64,000 bases of DNA from Desulfovibrio aminophilus DSM 12254 (GCF_000422565.1 NZ_KE383875.1:7501-71500), one strand, 5' to 3'. Positions 1 to 9,506 are shown, numbered from the stretch's first letter. The notes: generated from the sequence alone by a model not told the origin. A program made the numbers and translations.

Positions 1-3000
1 GGCAACATGCACGCGGCCGTGACCTTCTACCAGTACGCCAAACAGTACGGCATCAAGCCGCTCATCGGCTGCGAGACCTACGTGGCCCAGGGCGCCTACA
101 CCGAAAAAACCGGCAAGCTCGGCAGCGCCTACCACCTCCTGCTCCTGGCCCAGAACGCCCAAGGCTACAAGAACCTCATCCGCCTTGTGTCCATGGCCAA
201 CATGGACGGCTTCTACTACAAGCCACGCGTGGACAAGGAGTTGTTGCGCCGCCACGGCGAGGGCATCATCGCCTGCTCGGCCTGCCTGGCCGGGGAAGTC
301 TGCCGCAAGCTGCTCAACGAAGGCCTGGAGGCGGGCGTGGAGACGGCCCGGGAATACGCCGACATCTTTCCCGGCCGCTTCTACCTGGAGCTGCAGTCCA
401 ACGGTCTCAAGGAACAGGAGCAGGCCAACTCCATGCTCCTCCAGGTGGCCGAACGCACCGGCCTGCCGCTGGTGGCCACCAACGACTGCCACTACCTGGA
501 CCGCGCCGACGCCGAAGCCCACGACACGCTGTTGTGCATCCAGACCCAGGTGACCGTGGACCAGCAGAACCGCATGCGCATGGACACGGACCAGCTCTAC
601 TTCAAGCCCCCGGAGGAGATGGAGGCGTCCTTCGCCCATTGCCCCGAGGCTCTGGCCAACACAGCGCGCATCGCCGAGGCCTGCGAACTGGAGATCGAAC
701 TCGGCAAGCACGTCTTCCCGGTCTATACCCTGCCCGAGGGCCGGACCATCGTGGAGGAGTTCGAGCTGCTGGCCCGTGACGGCCTCACGAAGCGCCTGGC
801 CCACCTGCCCTACCAAGTGGACGAGGCCGCCTACTGGGAACGCCTGGAGTACGAGATCGGGGTCATCAAGGAGATGGGCTTCCCGGCCTACTTCCTCATC
901 GTCCAGGACTTCATCAACTGGGCCAAGGACAACCGCATCCCCGTGGGCCCGGGACGCGGCTCGGCCGCCGGTTCGCTGGTGGCATGGGCCCTGCGCATCA
1001 CCAACCTCGATCCCCTGCCCTACGATCTGCTCTTCGAACGCTTCCTGAACGTGGAGCGCGTGAGCATGCCGGATATCGACGTGGACTTCTGCGAGCGCCG
1101 CCGCACCGAGGTCATCAAGTACGTCTCCGGCAAGTACGGCGAGGACCGCGTGGCCCAGATCACGACCTTCGGGACCATGAAGGCCAAGGCCGTGGTCCGC
1201 GACGTGGGCCGGGCCCTGGGGCTGACCTTCGCCGAGACGGACAAGATCGCCAAGCTCATCCCCGACGACCTGAAGATGACCATCGACAAGGCTCTGGACA
1301 AGGAACCCGAGTTGGTGGCCCTGGCCCATTCCAGCCCCCAGATGGAAAAGCTCGTGGACATCTCGCGGCGGCTGGAGGGGTTGTGCCGCCACGCCTCGAC
1401 CCACGCCGCCGGGGTGGTCATCTCGGCCGGGCCCATGACCGACTACCTGCCGCTCTACCGGGGGAAGAAGGGCGAAGTCGTCACCCAGTACGACATGAAG
1501 CGGGTGGAGAAGGTCGGGCTGATCAAGTTCGACTTCCTGGGCCTGCGGACCATGACGGTCATCGAGGACTGTCTGGACATCATCCGCGAACAGGGCAAGC
1601 AGCCCCCGGACCTGGACACCCTGGCCCTCTCCGATCCCAAGACCTACGAGATCTTCGCCAGGGGCGACACCGACGGCGTGTTCCAGGTGGAGTCCTCGGG
1701 CATGCGGCGCTATCTGCGCATGCTCAAGCCGAACTGCTTCGAGGATCTCATCGCCATGCTCGCCCTCTACCGTCCGGGCCCGCTGGGCTCGGGCATGGTG
1801 GACGAATTCATCAAACGCAAGCACGGCGAAGTCGAGGTCACCTATCCGCATCCCAGCCTGGAAAGCGTGCTCAAACCGACCTACGGCGTCATCGTCTACC
1901 AGGAACAGGTCATGAGCACGGCCCGGGTCATCGCCAACTACTCCCTGGGCGCGGCCGACCTCCTGCGCCGGGCCATGGGCAAGAAGAACGCCGAGGAGAT
2001 GGCCAAGCAGCGCAAGCGCTTCCTGGAGGGTTCTCGGGAGAACGGCATCGCGGACAAGACCGCCAACGAGATCTTCGACCTCATGGAGAAGTTCGCGGAG
2101 TACGGCTTCAACAAGTCCCACTCCGCGGCCTACGCGCTCATCTCCTACTTCACCGCCTACCTGAAGGCCTACTTCCCCGTGGAGTTCATGGCCTCGCTGA
2201 TCAGCTCGGAACTGGCCGACACGGACAAGGTCTTCAAGTACATCAACACCTGCCGGGACATGGGCGTGAAGGTGCTGCCCCCGGACATCAACTCGGGCAG
2301 GCCGCGCTTCTCGGTGCATGACGGCGCCGTGGTCTTCGGGCTTTCGGGCATCAAGAACGTGGGCGAGGAGGCCGTGCTGGAGATCGTGGAGGAGCGCGAG
2401 CGGAACGGCCCCTACACGGACCTCGTGGACCTCTGCCGCCGGGTGAATCTGCGGCGCGTGACCAAGCGCATGCTGGAATACCTCATCAAGGCCGGGGCCA
2501 TGGACTGCTTCGGCTGTTCCCGGGCCGGACTCCTGGCCGGGCTGGACAAGGCCCACGCCCTGGGTCAGCGCCAGGCCAAGGAGAAGCAAAGCGGCATGAT
2601 CTCCATGCTGGACATGCTCGGCGGGCCGGACAAAGGCGCGGGCAACGGGCTGCCCGTGAACATCGAGGAATTCCACGCCGAGGAGTGGCCCGACGAGGAG
2701 AAGCTCCGGTTGGAGAAGGAGGCCCTGGGCTTCTTCCTCTCCAGCCACCCGCTCCTGGGCTGGCGGCACGAGCTGGCCCGCCTGCGCCTGAACACCCTGG
2801 ACGAGTGCCGGGAGCTGGCCAACGGCTCGGAGGTGCGCCTGGCCCTGCTGTTCACCTCGGTGAAGGAATACGTGACCAAGAAGGGCGACAAGATGGCCTT
2901 CGTGGGCGCGGAAGACCTCACGGCCACCGGCGAGGTCACGCTGCTGCCCAACGTCTATCTGCCCGCCCGCGAACTCATCGCCCAGGACCAGCCCCTGCTG

Positions 3001-3345
3001 GTGAGCGGACGCATCGACCTGCGCGAGGAGCCCGGCCAGGACGACGAAGGCCCGCGCCAAGCCAAGATCCTGGCCGAGAGCGTCTCGCTCCTCTCCGGAG
3101 CCGTGGCCGGCAACACTGAGCCGGTCTATCTCCAGGTGCCCTCGGAGCTCTGCCTCGATGAGCACCTGAACCGGCTCAAGGAACTCCTGTCCCGACACAG
3201 GGGCGACGCCCCGGTCTACGTCCAGGTGGGGCTCAAGGACAGCGTCTGCACCCTCCAGCTCTCGCCCCAGTTCGGCGTGGCCCCGAATCCCGAGTTCTGG
3301 AAGCAGCTCGACAAATGGCGCGGCCCGCTCACGGCCGGAAACTAG
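1..3345 (+). CDS. dnaE: DNA polymerase III subunit alpha (5' end outside window)
   Basis: Catalytic subunit of the replicative DNA polymerase. The reading frame is open from base 1 (Gly-Asn-Met-His), and the GNMH/A stretch normally follows the PHP-domain start, so the extreme N-terminus lies left of the window. About 1114 residues are visible. They include the rest of the PHP domain, the polymerase core with the PDIDVDF catalytic aspartates (near residue 356 counting from the Met at base 7), the [10 protein letters not shown] motif, the helix-hairpin-helix region and a C-terminal OB fold. The gene ends in TAG; the AGGAGG straight after it serves the next gene. Family assignment is secure. Confidence 0.97.
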   Translation, partial: GNMHAAVTFYQYAKQYGIKPLIGCETYVAQGAYTEKTGKLGSAYHLLLLAQNAQGYKNLIRLVSMANMDGFYYKPRVDKELLRRHGEGIIACSACLAGEVCRKLLNEGLEAGVETAREYADIFPGRFYLELQSNGLKEQEQANSMLLQVAERTGLPLVATNDCHYLDRADAEAHDTLLCIQTQVTVDQQNRMRMDTDQLYFKPPEEMEASFAHCPEALANTARIAEACELEIELGKHVFPVYTLPEGRTIVEEFELLARDGLTKRLAHLPYQVDEAAYWERLEYEIGVIKEMGFPAYFLIVQDFINWAKDNRIPVGPGRGSAAGSLVAWALRITNLDPLPYDLLFERFLNVERVSMPDIDVDFCERRRTEVIKYVSGKYGEDRVAQITTFGTMKAKAVVRDVGRALGLTFAETDKIAKLIPDDLKMTIDKALDKEPELVALAHSSPQMEKLVDISRRLEGLCRHASTHAAGVVISAGPMTDYLPLYRGKKGEVVTQYDMKRVEKVGLIKFDFLGLRTMTVIEDCLDIIREQGKQPPDLDTLALSDPKTYEIFARGDTDGVFQVESSGMRRYLRMLKPNCFEDLIAMLALYRPGPLGSGMVDEFIKRKHGEVEVTYPHPSLESVLKPTYGVIVYQEQVMSTARVIANYSLGAADLLRRAMGKKNAEEMAKQRKRFLEGSRENGIADKTANEIFDLMEKFAEYGFNKSHSAAYALISYFTAYLKAYFPVEFMASLISSELADTDKVFKYINTCRDMGVKVLPPDINSGRPRFSVHDGAVVFGLSGIKNVGEEAVLEIVEERERNGPYTDLVDLCRRVNLRRVTKRMLEYLIKAGAMDCFGCSRAGLLAGLDKAHALGQRQAKEKQSGMISMLDMLGGPDKGAGNGLPVNIEEFHAEEWPDEEKLRLEKEALGFFLSSHPLLGWRHELARLRLNTLDECRELANGSEVRLALLFTSVKEYVTKKGDKMAFVGAEDLTATGEVTLLPNVYLPARELIAQDQPLLVSGRIDLREEPGQDDEGPRQAKILAESVSLLSGAVAGNTEPVYLQVPSELCLDEHLNRLKELLSRHRGDAPVYVQVGLKDSVCTLQLSPQFGVAPNPEFWKQLDKWRGPLTAGN

Positions 3346-3354
3346 GAGGCAGTC

Positions 3355-3570
3355 ATGGAATACCTCGCCGGAATCGGCATCCTGGCCTGGGCCGTGCTCA
3401 TGGTGGTGGTCGTCTGCGTCAGCATCGCGCCGCTCATCATCTGGCGCAACACGAACCGCGCCAACCGCATCCTGGAGGAACTCCTGGAGGAGACCCGGCG
3501 GAGCAACCGGCTCCTGGGTGAGCTGGAACGCCGCCAGGCCGCGGAAAAACACGACTTCGAACTCTCGTGA
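3355..3570 (+). CDS. small single-pass membrane protein of unknown function
   Basis: A 71-residue protein with a strong Shine-Dalgarno (AGGAGG, 3345-3350) just after the dnaE stop. Residues about 5-30 form one hydrophobic transmembrane helix. The rest is charged and probably helical or coiled coil ([23 protein letters not shown]). It sits between dnaE and queD in a run of closely spaced plus-strand genes, so it is probably co-transcribed. I do not recognise a family; similar short 'TM plus coiled coil' proteins are common and usually uncharacterised. Confidence 0.75.
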   Translation: MEYLAGIGILAWAVLMVVVVCVSIAPLIIWRNTNRANRILEELLEETRRSNRLLGELERRQAAEKHDFELS

Positions 3571-3578
3571 GGCGGGAC

Positions 3579-3962
3579 ATGGCCGGGAAATGGCGTCTGA
3601 CGGTGACTTCCGATTTCAGCTCCGCGCACCAGCTGCGCAACTACCGCGGCAAGTGCGAGAACATGCACGGCCACAACTTCGGCGTGGAACTCTGCGTGGA
3701 GGGCGACCGGCTCACCCCGGACACCGAACTCCTCGTGGACTTCAAGGTTCTCAAGCAGGCCCTGAAGCAGGTTCTGGACGGCCTGGATCACAGGCACCTG
3801 AACGAGGTGCCGCCCTTCGACCGCCTGAACCCCTCCAGCGAGAACCTGGCCCGGCACATCTACACGGCAGTTGCCGCGCTGCTGGCGGACCAGCCCGTAC
3901 GCGTGGTCCACGTCTCGGTGTCGGAAAAGGACTCCTCCAAAGCCACCTACCGCGAGGACTGA
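3579..3962 (+). CDS. queD: 6-carboxytetrahydropterin synthase (QueD/PTPS family)
   Basis: Converts 7,8-dihydroneopterin triphosphate to 6-carboxytetrahydropterin in queuosine/7-deazaguanine synthesis. The zinc-binding His17 (SSAHQL) and the HGH pair His30/His32 are present, with the catalytic Cys26 (RGKC) and the Asp-His pair of LDHRHLNE. At 127 residues it has the usual family length. I chose the ATG at 3579 because a GAGG lies at the right distance. A GTG at 3567 overlapping the upstream stop would add only four residues. dtd follows after 2 bases. Confidence 0.9.
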   Translation: MAGKWRLTVTSDFSSAHQLRNYRGKCENMHGHNFGVELCVEGDRLTPDTELLVDFKVLKQALKQVLDGLDHRHLNEVPPFDRLNPSSENLARHIYTAVAALLADQPVRVVHVSVSEKDSSKATYRED

Positions 3963-3964
3963 CC

Positions 3965-4432
3965 ATGCGCCTTCTGCTCCAGCGCGTGACGCGCGCCGAA
4001 GTCCGCGGCGAGGGAGAGGTTCTGGGCAGCATCGGCACGGGCCTGCTCGTGCTGGCGGGCTTCGGCAAGGACGACGGCCCGGACCTGCCCGGCTCCCGCG
4101 CCTGGACCACGCTCCTGAACAAGGTCGTGGACCTGCGCATCTTTCCCGACGCCGAGGGCCGCTTCAACCTGAGCCTCAAGGACATCGCCGGCGACCTGCT
4201 CCTGGTCTCGCAGTTCACGCTCTACGCCGATTGCCGCCGGGGCCGCCGTCCCTCGTTCTCGGACGCGGCCGAACCCGAGATCGCCTCCCGGCTCTTCGAC
4301 CGCCTGGTGCGCGACCTGATGCCCCTGGCGCCGGGCCAGATGGCCACCGGTTCCTTCGGCGCGGACATGCTCCTGGACTTCGTCAACTGGGGCCCGGTGA
4401 CCATCCTTTTGGACTCCGCCGACTTCGCCTGA
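3965..4432 (+). CDS. dtd: D-aminoacyl-tRNA deacylase
   Basis: Removes D-amino acids wrongly attached to tRNA. The 155-residue protein carries the two family signatures: SQFTLYAD followed by RRGRRPSF, and the C-terminal NxGPVT motif holding the Gly-cisPro dipeptide (here NWGPVT). It starts two bases after the queD stop and ends a plus-strand run that began with dnaE. A strong bidirectional hairpin follows. Confidence 0.93.
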   Translation: MRLLLQRVTRAEVRGEGEVLGSIGTGLLVLAGFGKDDGPDLPGSRAWTTLLNKVVDLRIFPDAEGRFNLSLKDIAGDLLLVSQFTLYADCRRGRRPSFSDAAEPEIASRLFDRLVRDLMPLAPGQMATGSFGADMLLDFVNWGPVTILLDSADFA

Positions 4433-4458
4433 GTCCTTTCGCGGCATGAAAAAAGAAA

Positions 4459-4485
4459 GGCGGGCTCCCGGGAGCCCGCCTTTTT
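4459..4485. terminator. bidirectional rho-independent terminator
   Basis: A perfect inverted repeat (GGCGGGCTC / GAGCCCGCC with a CCGG loop, 4459-4480) is flanked by AAAGAAA on the left and TTTTT on the right. It lies between the convergent dtd (+) and TonB-receptor (-) genes and can end transcription from both sides. Confidence 0.9.
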
Positions 4486-4522
4486 CGTGCGACGTCGCGG
4501 GAGAGGACGCTGCCGCGACTCG

Positions 4523-6556
4523 CTAGAAACTGACCCTCCAGGTGGCGGTGACGGCGGCCCCGGGCTGGCGGATGACCAGACCGCGCGAGGTGGCCTGGTA
4601 GTTGTTGTAGACCTCGTTGAAGAGGTTGGTCCCGGCCAGGACGATCTGGTTCTTCAGTCCGTCGAGATGGAAATCGTAGCCCGCGCGGGCGTTGACGATC
4701 TCCCAGGCATCGGTGGGCAAGGCCCCGTCGGGCACGTGGGTCTGCTCGGCGGCCCACTCGCACTCCAGTTCCCACCAGAAGGCCCCGGTCAGGTGGTTGC
4801 GCACGCCCAGCAGGCCGTTGAGCGGGGAAACGTTGCGCAGCGGCTGGCCGTTCTTCACGTCCTCGCCGTCGGCGTAGGCGATGTTGCCGTAGGCGGTCCA
4901 ATCCGTGACGAAATCCCACTCCAGGGACTGCTCCACGCCGTAGATCTCGGCCCGGCCCACGTTGGCCATGCGGTAGGTGGTGGCGTTGACGTACTGGGCG
5001 TTGATCATGTCCTCGATGAAGTTGGCGTAGAACGAGGTCGTGGCCCGCAGCGTCGGCCCGGTGTAGTGGAAGCCCTGCTCGAAGAAGAACGAACGTTCGG
5101 GGTCCAGGTCCGGGTCGCCCAGCTCCTTGATGCCGCCGGTGAGGTTGATGTCCTTGAACAGCTCCAGGATGTTCGGCGTGCGGTAACTGGCCGCCGCCAG
5201 GGAGGTCAGGCTCCAGCGCTCCGTGGCCTGGAAGGTCAGGCCGGCGTGCCCGCCCCAGCTGAAGTCCTCGCGCGTCCCCGCCTCCACGGTCTGGTTGGCC
5301 GTGACGTTGCCCGCGTTGGAGATGGAAACCCAGTCGCCCCGGCCGCCGAGATTCAGGGTCCAGCGCTCGGCCAGTGCCCAGTCGTCCTCCAGGAACAGGC
5401 CGCCGGAGAACTGGTTCGCGTCCGGCGTGGGATGGTCCGTGCCGATGAGCACGCCCGCCGGATTGTAGCGGTCGCGCTTGGAGGTCATGTACCAGTTCCA
5501 GGCGTCCAGTCCGGCGGTCAGGGTGTGGTCGCCCAGGCCGAGCACGTTGGTCCACTTGCTGCCCACGGTCTCGTGGTCCGCCGAGGGCTTGGCCATGGCC
5601 CCGTTCACCTGGTTGATGCGCGGGTTGCGGGTGATGAGCTGGTAGTAGAGCTCGAACCGCGATTCCTTGATCGGCCCGTCCTCGGGCTTGATGGTGTGCA
5701 CTGTCTGGAACAGGGACCGGTCGTTGGAGCCCAGGGTCAGCTTGGCCGCGCTGGAGGACGGCAGCGGCGGGCTCGATCCGCCGGGCACGCCGATGTCCTC
5801 GCCTTCCACGCGCTGGAACTGCACTTCCGTCACCGCGCCGGAATCCCAACGGTAGCCCGTTGCGGCCTTGCCGTAGAAGTCGCGGTACTGGCTGTTGGGC
5901 GTCAGGTCGCCCCCGCCGTCGTAAAAGCTCTGATACTCGCGCCAGGAGCCCGAGCCGTAGACCCAAAGGTTCTTGGAGTTGTAAGAGAGGTTGCCGTAGC
6001 CGCCAGCTCCCACCGGGTTGGAGCCCGTGGTTCCGGCCAGACCACCGTGCCATTCCGGAACCTCGCCCTCGGCGAAGCGACCCTTCTTGGTGATCACGTT
6101 GACCACGCCGCCGATGGAGCCCGAGCCGTAGAGCGTGCTCACCGGGCCCTTCAATATCTCGATGCTCTCCACGTCCTCCGGGTTCACCAGTCCGAAGCGG
6201 CCGTTGATGTCCGTGGTGGTGTTCACCCGGCAGCCGTCGATGAGGAAGACCACCGAGTCCCGGGACAGGCCCCGGATGCTCACGTCCGCGCCCCAGGGCG
6301 AGTCGGCCGAGACGTCCACGCCCGGAGCCCGCGCGGCCATGTCCGAGATGTTCACCGGCTGGATCTCCTCGATCTCCTCGGCGTCCATGACCTCCACTCC
6401 GCCCGGCGTCCGGCTGATCGGCGTGGGCACGGCCCGGGCCGTCACCGTCACCTCTTCCAAGGCATAGGGGTTCGAGCGTTCCTGGGCCGAACACGGAGAG
6501 ACGGCCAGGGCCGCCATGAAAACAAGCGTGGTATATGTGAAAAGTATCCGTTTCAT
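4523..6556 (-). CDS. TonB-dependent outer-membrane receptor, possible nickel/metal-chelate uptake
   Basis: A 677-residue outer-membrane receptor. Residues 1-24 are a signal peptide (cleavage near CSA-QE), followed by a TonB-box-like EEVTVTA. A plug domain follows, with the typical IRGLS, VVFLIDG and VESIEILKGP...YGSGSIGGVVNVIT motifs. The rest is a 22-strand beta-barrel ending in an aromatic residue (WRVSF). The ATG at 6556 is supported by the signal peptide; the frame stays open upstream without coding character. It lies 8 bases after the TM1266-type regulator gene, so the two form an operon. The NikR-like palindrome upstream suggests a nickel substrate. That is inference; the barrel alone does not tell the ligand. 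Confidence 0.9.
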   Translation of the reverse strand: MKRILFTYTTLVFMAALAVSPCSAQERSNPYALEEVTVTARAVPTPISRTPGGVEVMDAEEIEEIQPVNISDMAARAPGVDVSADSPWGADVSIRGLSRDSVVFLIDGCRVNTTTDINGRFGLVNPEDVESIEILKGPVSTLYGSGSIGGVVNVITKKGRFAEGEVPEWHGGLAGTTGSNPVGAGGYGNLSYNSKNLWVYGSGSWREYQSFYDGGGDLTPNSQYRDFYGKAATGYRWDSGAVTEVQFQRVEGEDIGVPGGSSPPLPSSSAAKLTLGSNDRSLFQTVHTIKPEDGPIKESRFELYYQLITRNPRINQVNGAMAKPSADHETVGSKWTNVLGLGDHTLTAGLDAWNWYMTSKRDRYNPAGVLIGTDHPTPDANQFSGGLFLEDDWALAERWTLNLGGRGDWVSISNAGNVTANQTVEAGTREDFSWGGHAGLTFQATERWSLTSLAAASYRTPNILELFKDINLTGGIKELGDPDLDPERSFFFEQGFHYTGPTLRATTSFYANFIEDMINAQYVNATTYRMANVGRAEIYGVEQSLEWDFVTDWTAYGNIAYADGEDVKNGQPLRNVSPLNGLLGVRNHLTGAFWWELECEWAAEQTHVPDGALPTDAWEIVNARAGYDFHLDGLKNQIVLAGTNLFNEVYNNYQATSRGLVIRQPGAAVTATWRVSF

Positions 6557-6564
6557 GGCTCGTC

Positions 6565-6822
6565 TCAAAACAAGAAGGACTTGACCTGCACGCCCCGGAT
6601 CATGCCCAGTTTGCCGGTCAGGGCCCCCAGATCGTTGGTCGAGGCGTCGATGATCACGGCGATGACGCTCACGCCGCGCTCCTGATACGGCAACCCGGTG
6701 CGGGCCACGATCATGTCGCCATAGCGTCCCAATATCTCGTTGACCTTTAAGGCCGAGGACCGCCGGTCGGCAATGGAAATGCCGACAAGTCCCAGCCGCC
6801 GTCCCTCCGTGCTCCCCTCCAT
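6565..6822 (-). CDS. TM1266-type iron-only hydrogenase system putative regulator
   Basis: An 85-residue single-domain protein resembling the C-terminal ACT-like domain of NikR and the TM1266 family, annotated elsewhere as 'iron-only hydrogenase system regulator'. The sequence shows the beta-alpha-beta pattern (LGLVGISIADR, VNEILGRYGDMIVARTGLPY, GVSVIAVIIDAS, LGMIRGVQVKSFLF). It has no ribbon-helix-helix or other DNA-binding segment, so it cannot be NikR itself. It sits first in the operon with the TonB receptor, about 1.2 kb from hydAB, which fits the family's usual association with [FeFe] hydrogenase. Its biochemical role is not established. Confidence 0.82.
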   Translation of the reverse strand: MEGSTEGRRLGLVGISIADRRSSALKVNEILGRYGDMIVARTGLPYQERGVSVIAVIIDASTNDLGALTGKLGMIRGVQVKSFLF

Positions 6823-6865
6823 GCCGACACCTCCGCGAAGCGCGCCGCTGGCCGATGCGCTGCAT

Positions 6866-6896
6866 TCGTGTTACTAAAATAAAAATAGTGACACGA
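6866..6896. promoter_or_regulatory. NikR-like operator upstream of the TM1266/TonB-receptor operon
   Basis: An imperfect palindrome with arms TCGTGTTACTA (6866-6876) and TAGTGACACGA (6886-6896), matching at 10 of 11 positions around an A-rich 9-base centre. Read as half-sites it is GTGTTAC-N13-GTGACAC. This is one base from the NikR consensus predicted for Desulfovibrio-type bacteria as I remember it (GTGTTAC-N13/14-GTAACAC). It lies about 45 bases upstream of the start codon at 6822, where a repressor would cover the promoter. Confidence 0.65.
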
Positions 6897-7097
6897 GACT
6901 CGTAGCCTCTCTTTTCAATTCCGTCAACCTCATTCTCCACAGCAGGTGGTTCTTGTTGCAGACATGCGTGTGCCGATAAAACTGAAGCAGCGCTTTTCTG
7001 TTTGAAATATTCGCACGAAAAGCATATTAATAAAAATTAAATATACACACCGCCGCGCCAGGATCGAGTGTTCAGCGCGGCGTTTCGTGGAGGAACC

Positions 7098-7595
7098 ATG
7101 CCGCGAACTCTCGCCCCGACCCTGGCCGCCCTGTTCCTGCTCCTGTCCGCCGTCCGGCCGGTCCCGGCCCAGGAGCTGCCCCGCGTGCTCATCCAGCAGG
7201 GGGAACGCTACCTGGCCATGGGCAAGCTGGACGCGGCCATCGCCAGTTATTCCAAGGTGATCGCCTGCTGCGACCGGACCCCCGAGGGCGCCGAGGCCCA
7301 CAACGACATCGGCGTGGCCTACGCCCGCAAGGGCGACCTTGACCGGGCCATCCAGGAATACGAGACCGCCCTGACCATCAACGGCTACCCCCTGGCCTCC
7401 TTCAACCTGGGCAAGGCCTGGCGCGGCAGGTACGAACAGACCGGCGACCCGGTTTACCGGCGCAAGGCCCTGGAATGCTTCCGGGCCTTCGCCCTGTATC
7501 TGCGCAAGGGGGAGTCCCTGCCGCCCGTGGTGAGCTGGCAGCGGGAGGAGATCGAGGAGTATCTGGCGGAAGCCGAGCGCACCCTCGCGGAATGA
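7098..7595 (+). CDS. exported TPR-repeat protein
   Basis: A 165-residue protein with an N-terminal signal peptide (about residues 1-25, ending VPAQ-E). Two to three tetratricopeptide repeats follow (GERYLAMGKLDAAIASYSKVI; AHNDIGVAYARKGDLDRAIQEYETAL). The ATG at 7098 has a good GGAGG five bases upstream; an earlier in-frame ATG at 7068 lacks one. TPR proteins of this size scaffold periplasmic or membrane complexes. It sits alone on the plus strand between the TonB-receptor operon and hydAB, so a link to metal uptake or hydrogenase is possible but unproven. Confidence 0.8.
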   Translation: MPRTLAPTLAALFLLLSAVRPVPAQELPRVLIQQGERYLAMGKLDAAIASYSKVIACCDRTPEGAEAHNDIGVAYARKGDLDRAIQEYETALTINGYPLASFNLGKAWRGRYEQTGDPVYRRKALECFRAFALYLRKGESLPPVVSWQREEIEEYLAEAERTLAE

Positions 7596-7682
7596 ACGAC
7601 GCCGCCCGGCGGGAGAAATGCAGCCCTCTGGTTCAGACCAACCCTTCCCTCAGGCCGCACGGAGGTGTTTCTCGCGGGGGGA

Positions 7683-8030
7683 CTAGACCTTCAGCTTGAT
7701 GCCCTTGGCCTTGGCGGCCTTCACGCCCGCGCTGCGGTCCACATAATGGGTGTGCAGCAGTTCGTGGGACTTGTGACCGCAGGGACCGTCGGCCAGGAAG
7801 CCGTCCTTGGCGTAGATCTTCTGGATCATGGGGTTGTCCTGGGATTTGCGGAGCTTGTAGATCTTGGCGTTGGCGTCCGCGCCGTAGACCGAGGTCTGAC
7901 GCTTGGCCACGAAGTCCATGGCCGCCGCGGCGGCGTCCCTGACGAAGTTGAAGCCCACCAGGGCCACGGCCGTGGTGGCGCCGGCGAACTTCAGGAAGTT
8001 CCGGCGGGTGATGTCCAGTGCCTTGTTCAT
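7683..8030 (-). CDS. hydB: periplasmic [FeFe] hydrogenase small subunit
   Basis: A 115-residue small subunit of the Desulfovibrio-type soluble [FeFe] hydrogenase. A twin-arginine signal is visible (ITRRNFLKFAG, Arg9-Arg10, then a hydrophobic stretch). The small subunit carries the large subunit, which has no signal, to the periplasm. The C-terminal part (KSQDNPMIQKIYAKDGFLADGP...SHELLHTHY) is the segment that wraps round HydA. The gene begins 13 bases after hydA, so the order is hydA-hydB in one transcript. No convincing terminator was seen after it. Confidence 0.93.
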   Translation of the reverse strand: MNKALDITRRNFLKFAGATTAVALVGFNFVRDAAAAAMDFVAKRQTSVYGADANAKIYKLRKSQDNPMIQKIYAKDGFLADGPCGHKSHELLHTHYVDRSAGVKAAKAKGIKLKV

Positions 8031-8043
8031 GTCGTCCTCCTGC

Positions 8044-9297
8044 CTACCCGTTGTTCTTCCCGCTGAAACGGGTCTTCAGTTCCGCGAACAGCTTGGACCC
8101 GCACTCGGCCACGCGGAGATTCGGGTCCAGGGGCTGGCCGCCGCCGTTCACGCAGCCGCCGGGGCAGGTCATGATCTCGATGAAGTGGTACGGGGACTTG
8201 CCCGCCTTGACTTCCTCACAGAGCTTGGCCGCGTTCTGCAGCCCGCTGGCCACGGCCACGCGCACCTCGCCGAACTTGGGCACGTTCACCGCCGCCGTCT
8301 TGATGCCCTCATGAGCGCGCACGGCCTTGATGTCCGGGTTCTTCAGCTTCTCGCCGGAGAGCACCTCGTAAGCCAAGCGCAGGGCCGCCTCCATGACGCC
8401 GCCGCTGGTGGCGAAGATGGTGGCCGCGCCGGTGGACTCGCCGAGGACCGGCTCGGGAGCCTCGTCCTTGAGCTTGGCGAAGTTGATGCCCGCCTTCTTG
8501 ATCATGTACGCCAGCTCGCGGGTGGTGATGGTGGCGTCGATGTCGCGGTAGCCGCTGGCCGCCAGTTCGGGACGCAATCCCTCATATTTCTTGGCGATGC
8601 AGGGCATGATCGAAACCGTGTACATTTTCTTGGCGTCGGTCTTGGTCTGCTGCGCGCCGTAGGTCTTGGACAGGGAGCCGAGCATCCCGATGGGCGACTT
8701 GCAGGTGGACAGGTGCGGCAGCAGTTCGGGGTAGAAGCTCTCGATGAACTTCACCCAGCCCGGGCAGCAGGACGTGAACTGCGGCAGGGGGTAATGATGG
8801 TCGGGCTTGCTGATGCGGTTGATCAGCTCCGTGCCCTCTTCCATGATCGTCAGGTCGGCGGTGTACTCGTTGTCCCAGACATGGTCGAAACCGAGCTTGC
8901 GCAGGGCCGCGTGCATCTTGCCGCCGACATAGGTTCCGGCGGGCATGCCGAAGGCCTCGCCGAGGCCGTAGCGCACGGCCGGGGCGGGCATGGACACGAC
9001 CACCGTGTCCGGATCCTGGAGCGCCTTGAACACGTCGTCCACGAAGGAGACTTCCTCGTAGATGGCGCCGTAGGGGCAGTTCACCAGGCACTGGCCGCAG
9101 TTGATGCACACGGCCGGATCCAGAACCTTGCGCTTCTCGTCCGGGCCGAAGGCCTGAATCGCGCCGGTGGGGCAGACCTCGTCGCAGGTGCCGCAGGCCT
9201 GGCATTTGGCCGCGTCCACCTGGACCATCGAAAACGCGTTGGGGTCGGCGTTCTTCGGGGCCGTCCCCTTCATCAAGACCTTTTCCATTTCCAGCAT
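8044..9297 (-). CDS. hydA: [FeFe] hydrogenase large (catalytic) subunit
   Basis: A 417-residue H2-activating enzyme of the periplasm. Two [4Fe-4S] ferredoxin motifs lie at residues 32-42 (CxxCGTCxxxCP) and 64-74 (CINCGQCxxxCP). All three H-cluster signatures are intact: TSCCPGW (175-181), MPCIAKKYE (231-239) and EIMTCPGGCVNGGGQP (374-389). Length and domain order match the Desulfovibrio periplasmic enzyme, which lacks the extra N-terminal clusters of clostridial enzymes. The start at 9297 has AAGGAGGAG seven bases upstream. A NikR-like site lies 69-95 bases upstream of the start. Confidence 0.97.
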   Translation of the reverse strand: MLEMEKVLMKGTAPKNADPNAFSMVQVDAAKCQACGTCDEVCPTGAIQAFGPDEKRKVLDPAVCINCGQCLVNCPYGAIYEEVSFVDDVFKALQDPDTVVVSMPAPAVRYGLGEAFGMPAGTYVGGKMHAALRKLGFDHVWDNEYTADLTIMEEGTELINRISKPDHHYPLPQFTSCCPGWVKFIESFYPELLPHLSTCKSPIGMLGSLSKTYGAQQTKTDAKKMYTVSIMPCIAKKYEGLRPELAASGYRDIDATITTRELAYMIKKAGINFAKLKDEAPEPVLGESTGAATIFATSGGVMEAALRLAYEVLSGEKLKNPDIKAVRAHEGIKTAAVNVPKFGEVRVAVASGLQNAAKLCEEVKAGKSPYHFIEIMTCPGGCVNGGGQPLDPNLRVAECGSKLFAELKTRFSGKNNG

Positions 9298-9365
9298 GAT
9301 CGCTCCTCCTTACTGAGCATTCACGTGGTTGCCGAATCCTCCTGTGCTCGAAAAACACCCCCTGG

Positions 9366-9392
9366 ATATTACTAAAATTAAAATCGTATCAC
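9366..9392. promoter_or_regulatory. NikR-like operator upstream of hydA
   Basis: ATATTAC (9366-9372), 13 bases, GTATCAC (9386-9392). The element shares its A/T-rich core (TTACTAAAAT followed by AAAAT) and spacing with the palindrome at 6866-6896, agreeing at 20 of 27 positions. Against GTGTTAC-N13-GTAACAC it has two mismatches in the left arm and one in the right. It is in the hydA leader, on the only stretch that can hold the hydA promoter. Confidence 0.5.
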
Positions 9393-9506
9393 ATGGTGTG
9401 TATAATTTTAAAAAAAGTACCGTGTCAAGGGCGTCCGGCGTTTTTCGCGACGATTCCGCGCTTCCGTTCCATGCCGCGCGTGGACATTCCCGGCCCGGGA
9501 CGATAC

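Noticed and set aside
3518-4432. A 304-codon frame suggesting an N-terminal extension of dtd.
   Set aside because: The extra part overlaps queD out of frame and has no homology. dtd has the normal length from the ATG at 3965.
7024-7050. A third A/T-rich element resembling the NikR-like sites, upstream of the TPR gene (ATATTAA... ACACAC).
   Set aside because: With 13-base spacing the right arm reads TACACAC, which does not match GTAACAC, and the palindrome fails. It is probably just an A/T-rich promoter.
6823-7097. Fur-box control of the TonB receptor.
   Set aside because: No GATAATGATAATCATTATC-like repeats are present. The only clear palindrome has the NikR-type GTGTTAC half-sites.
7596-7682. 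Terminator after hydB.
   Set aside because: Short complementary bits (around GGTTCAGACC) do not make a stable stem with a T-run on either strand.
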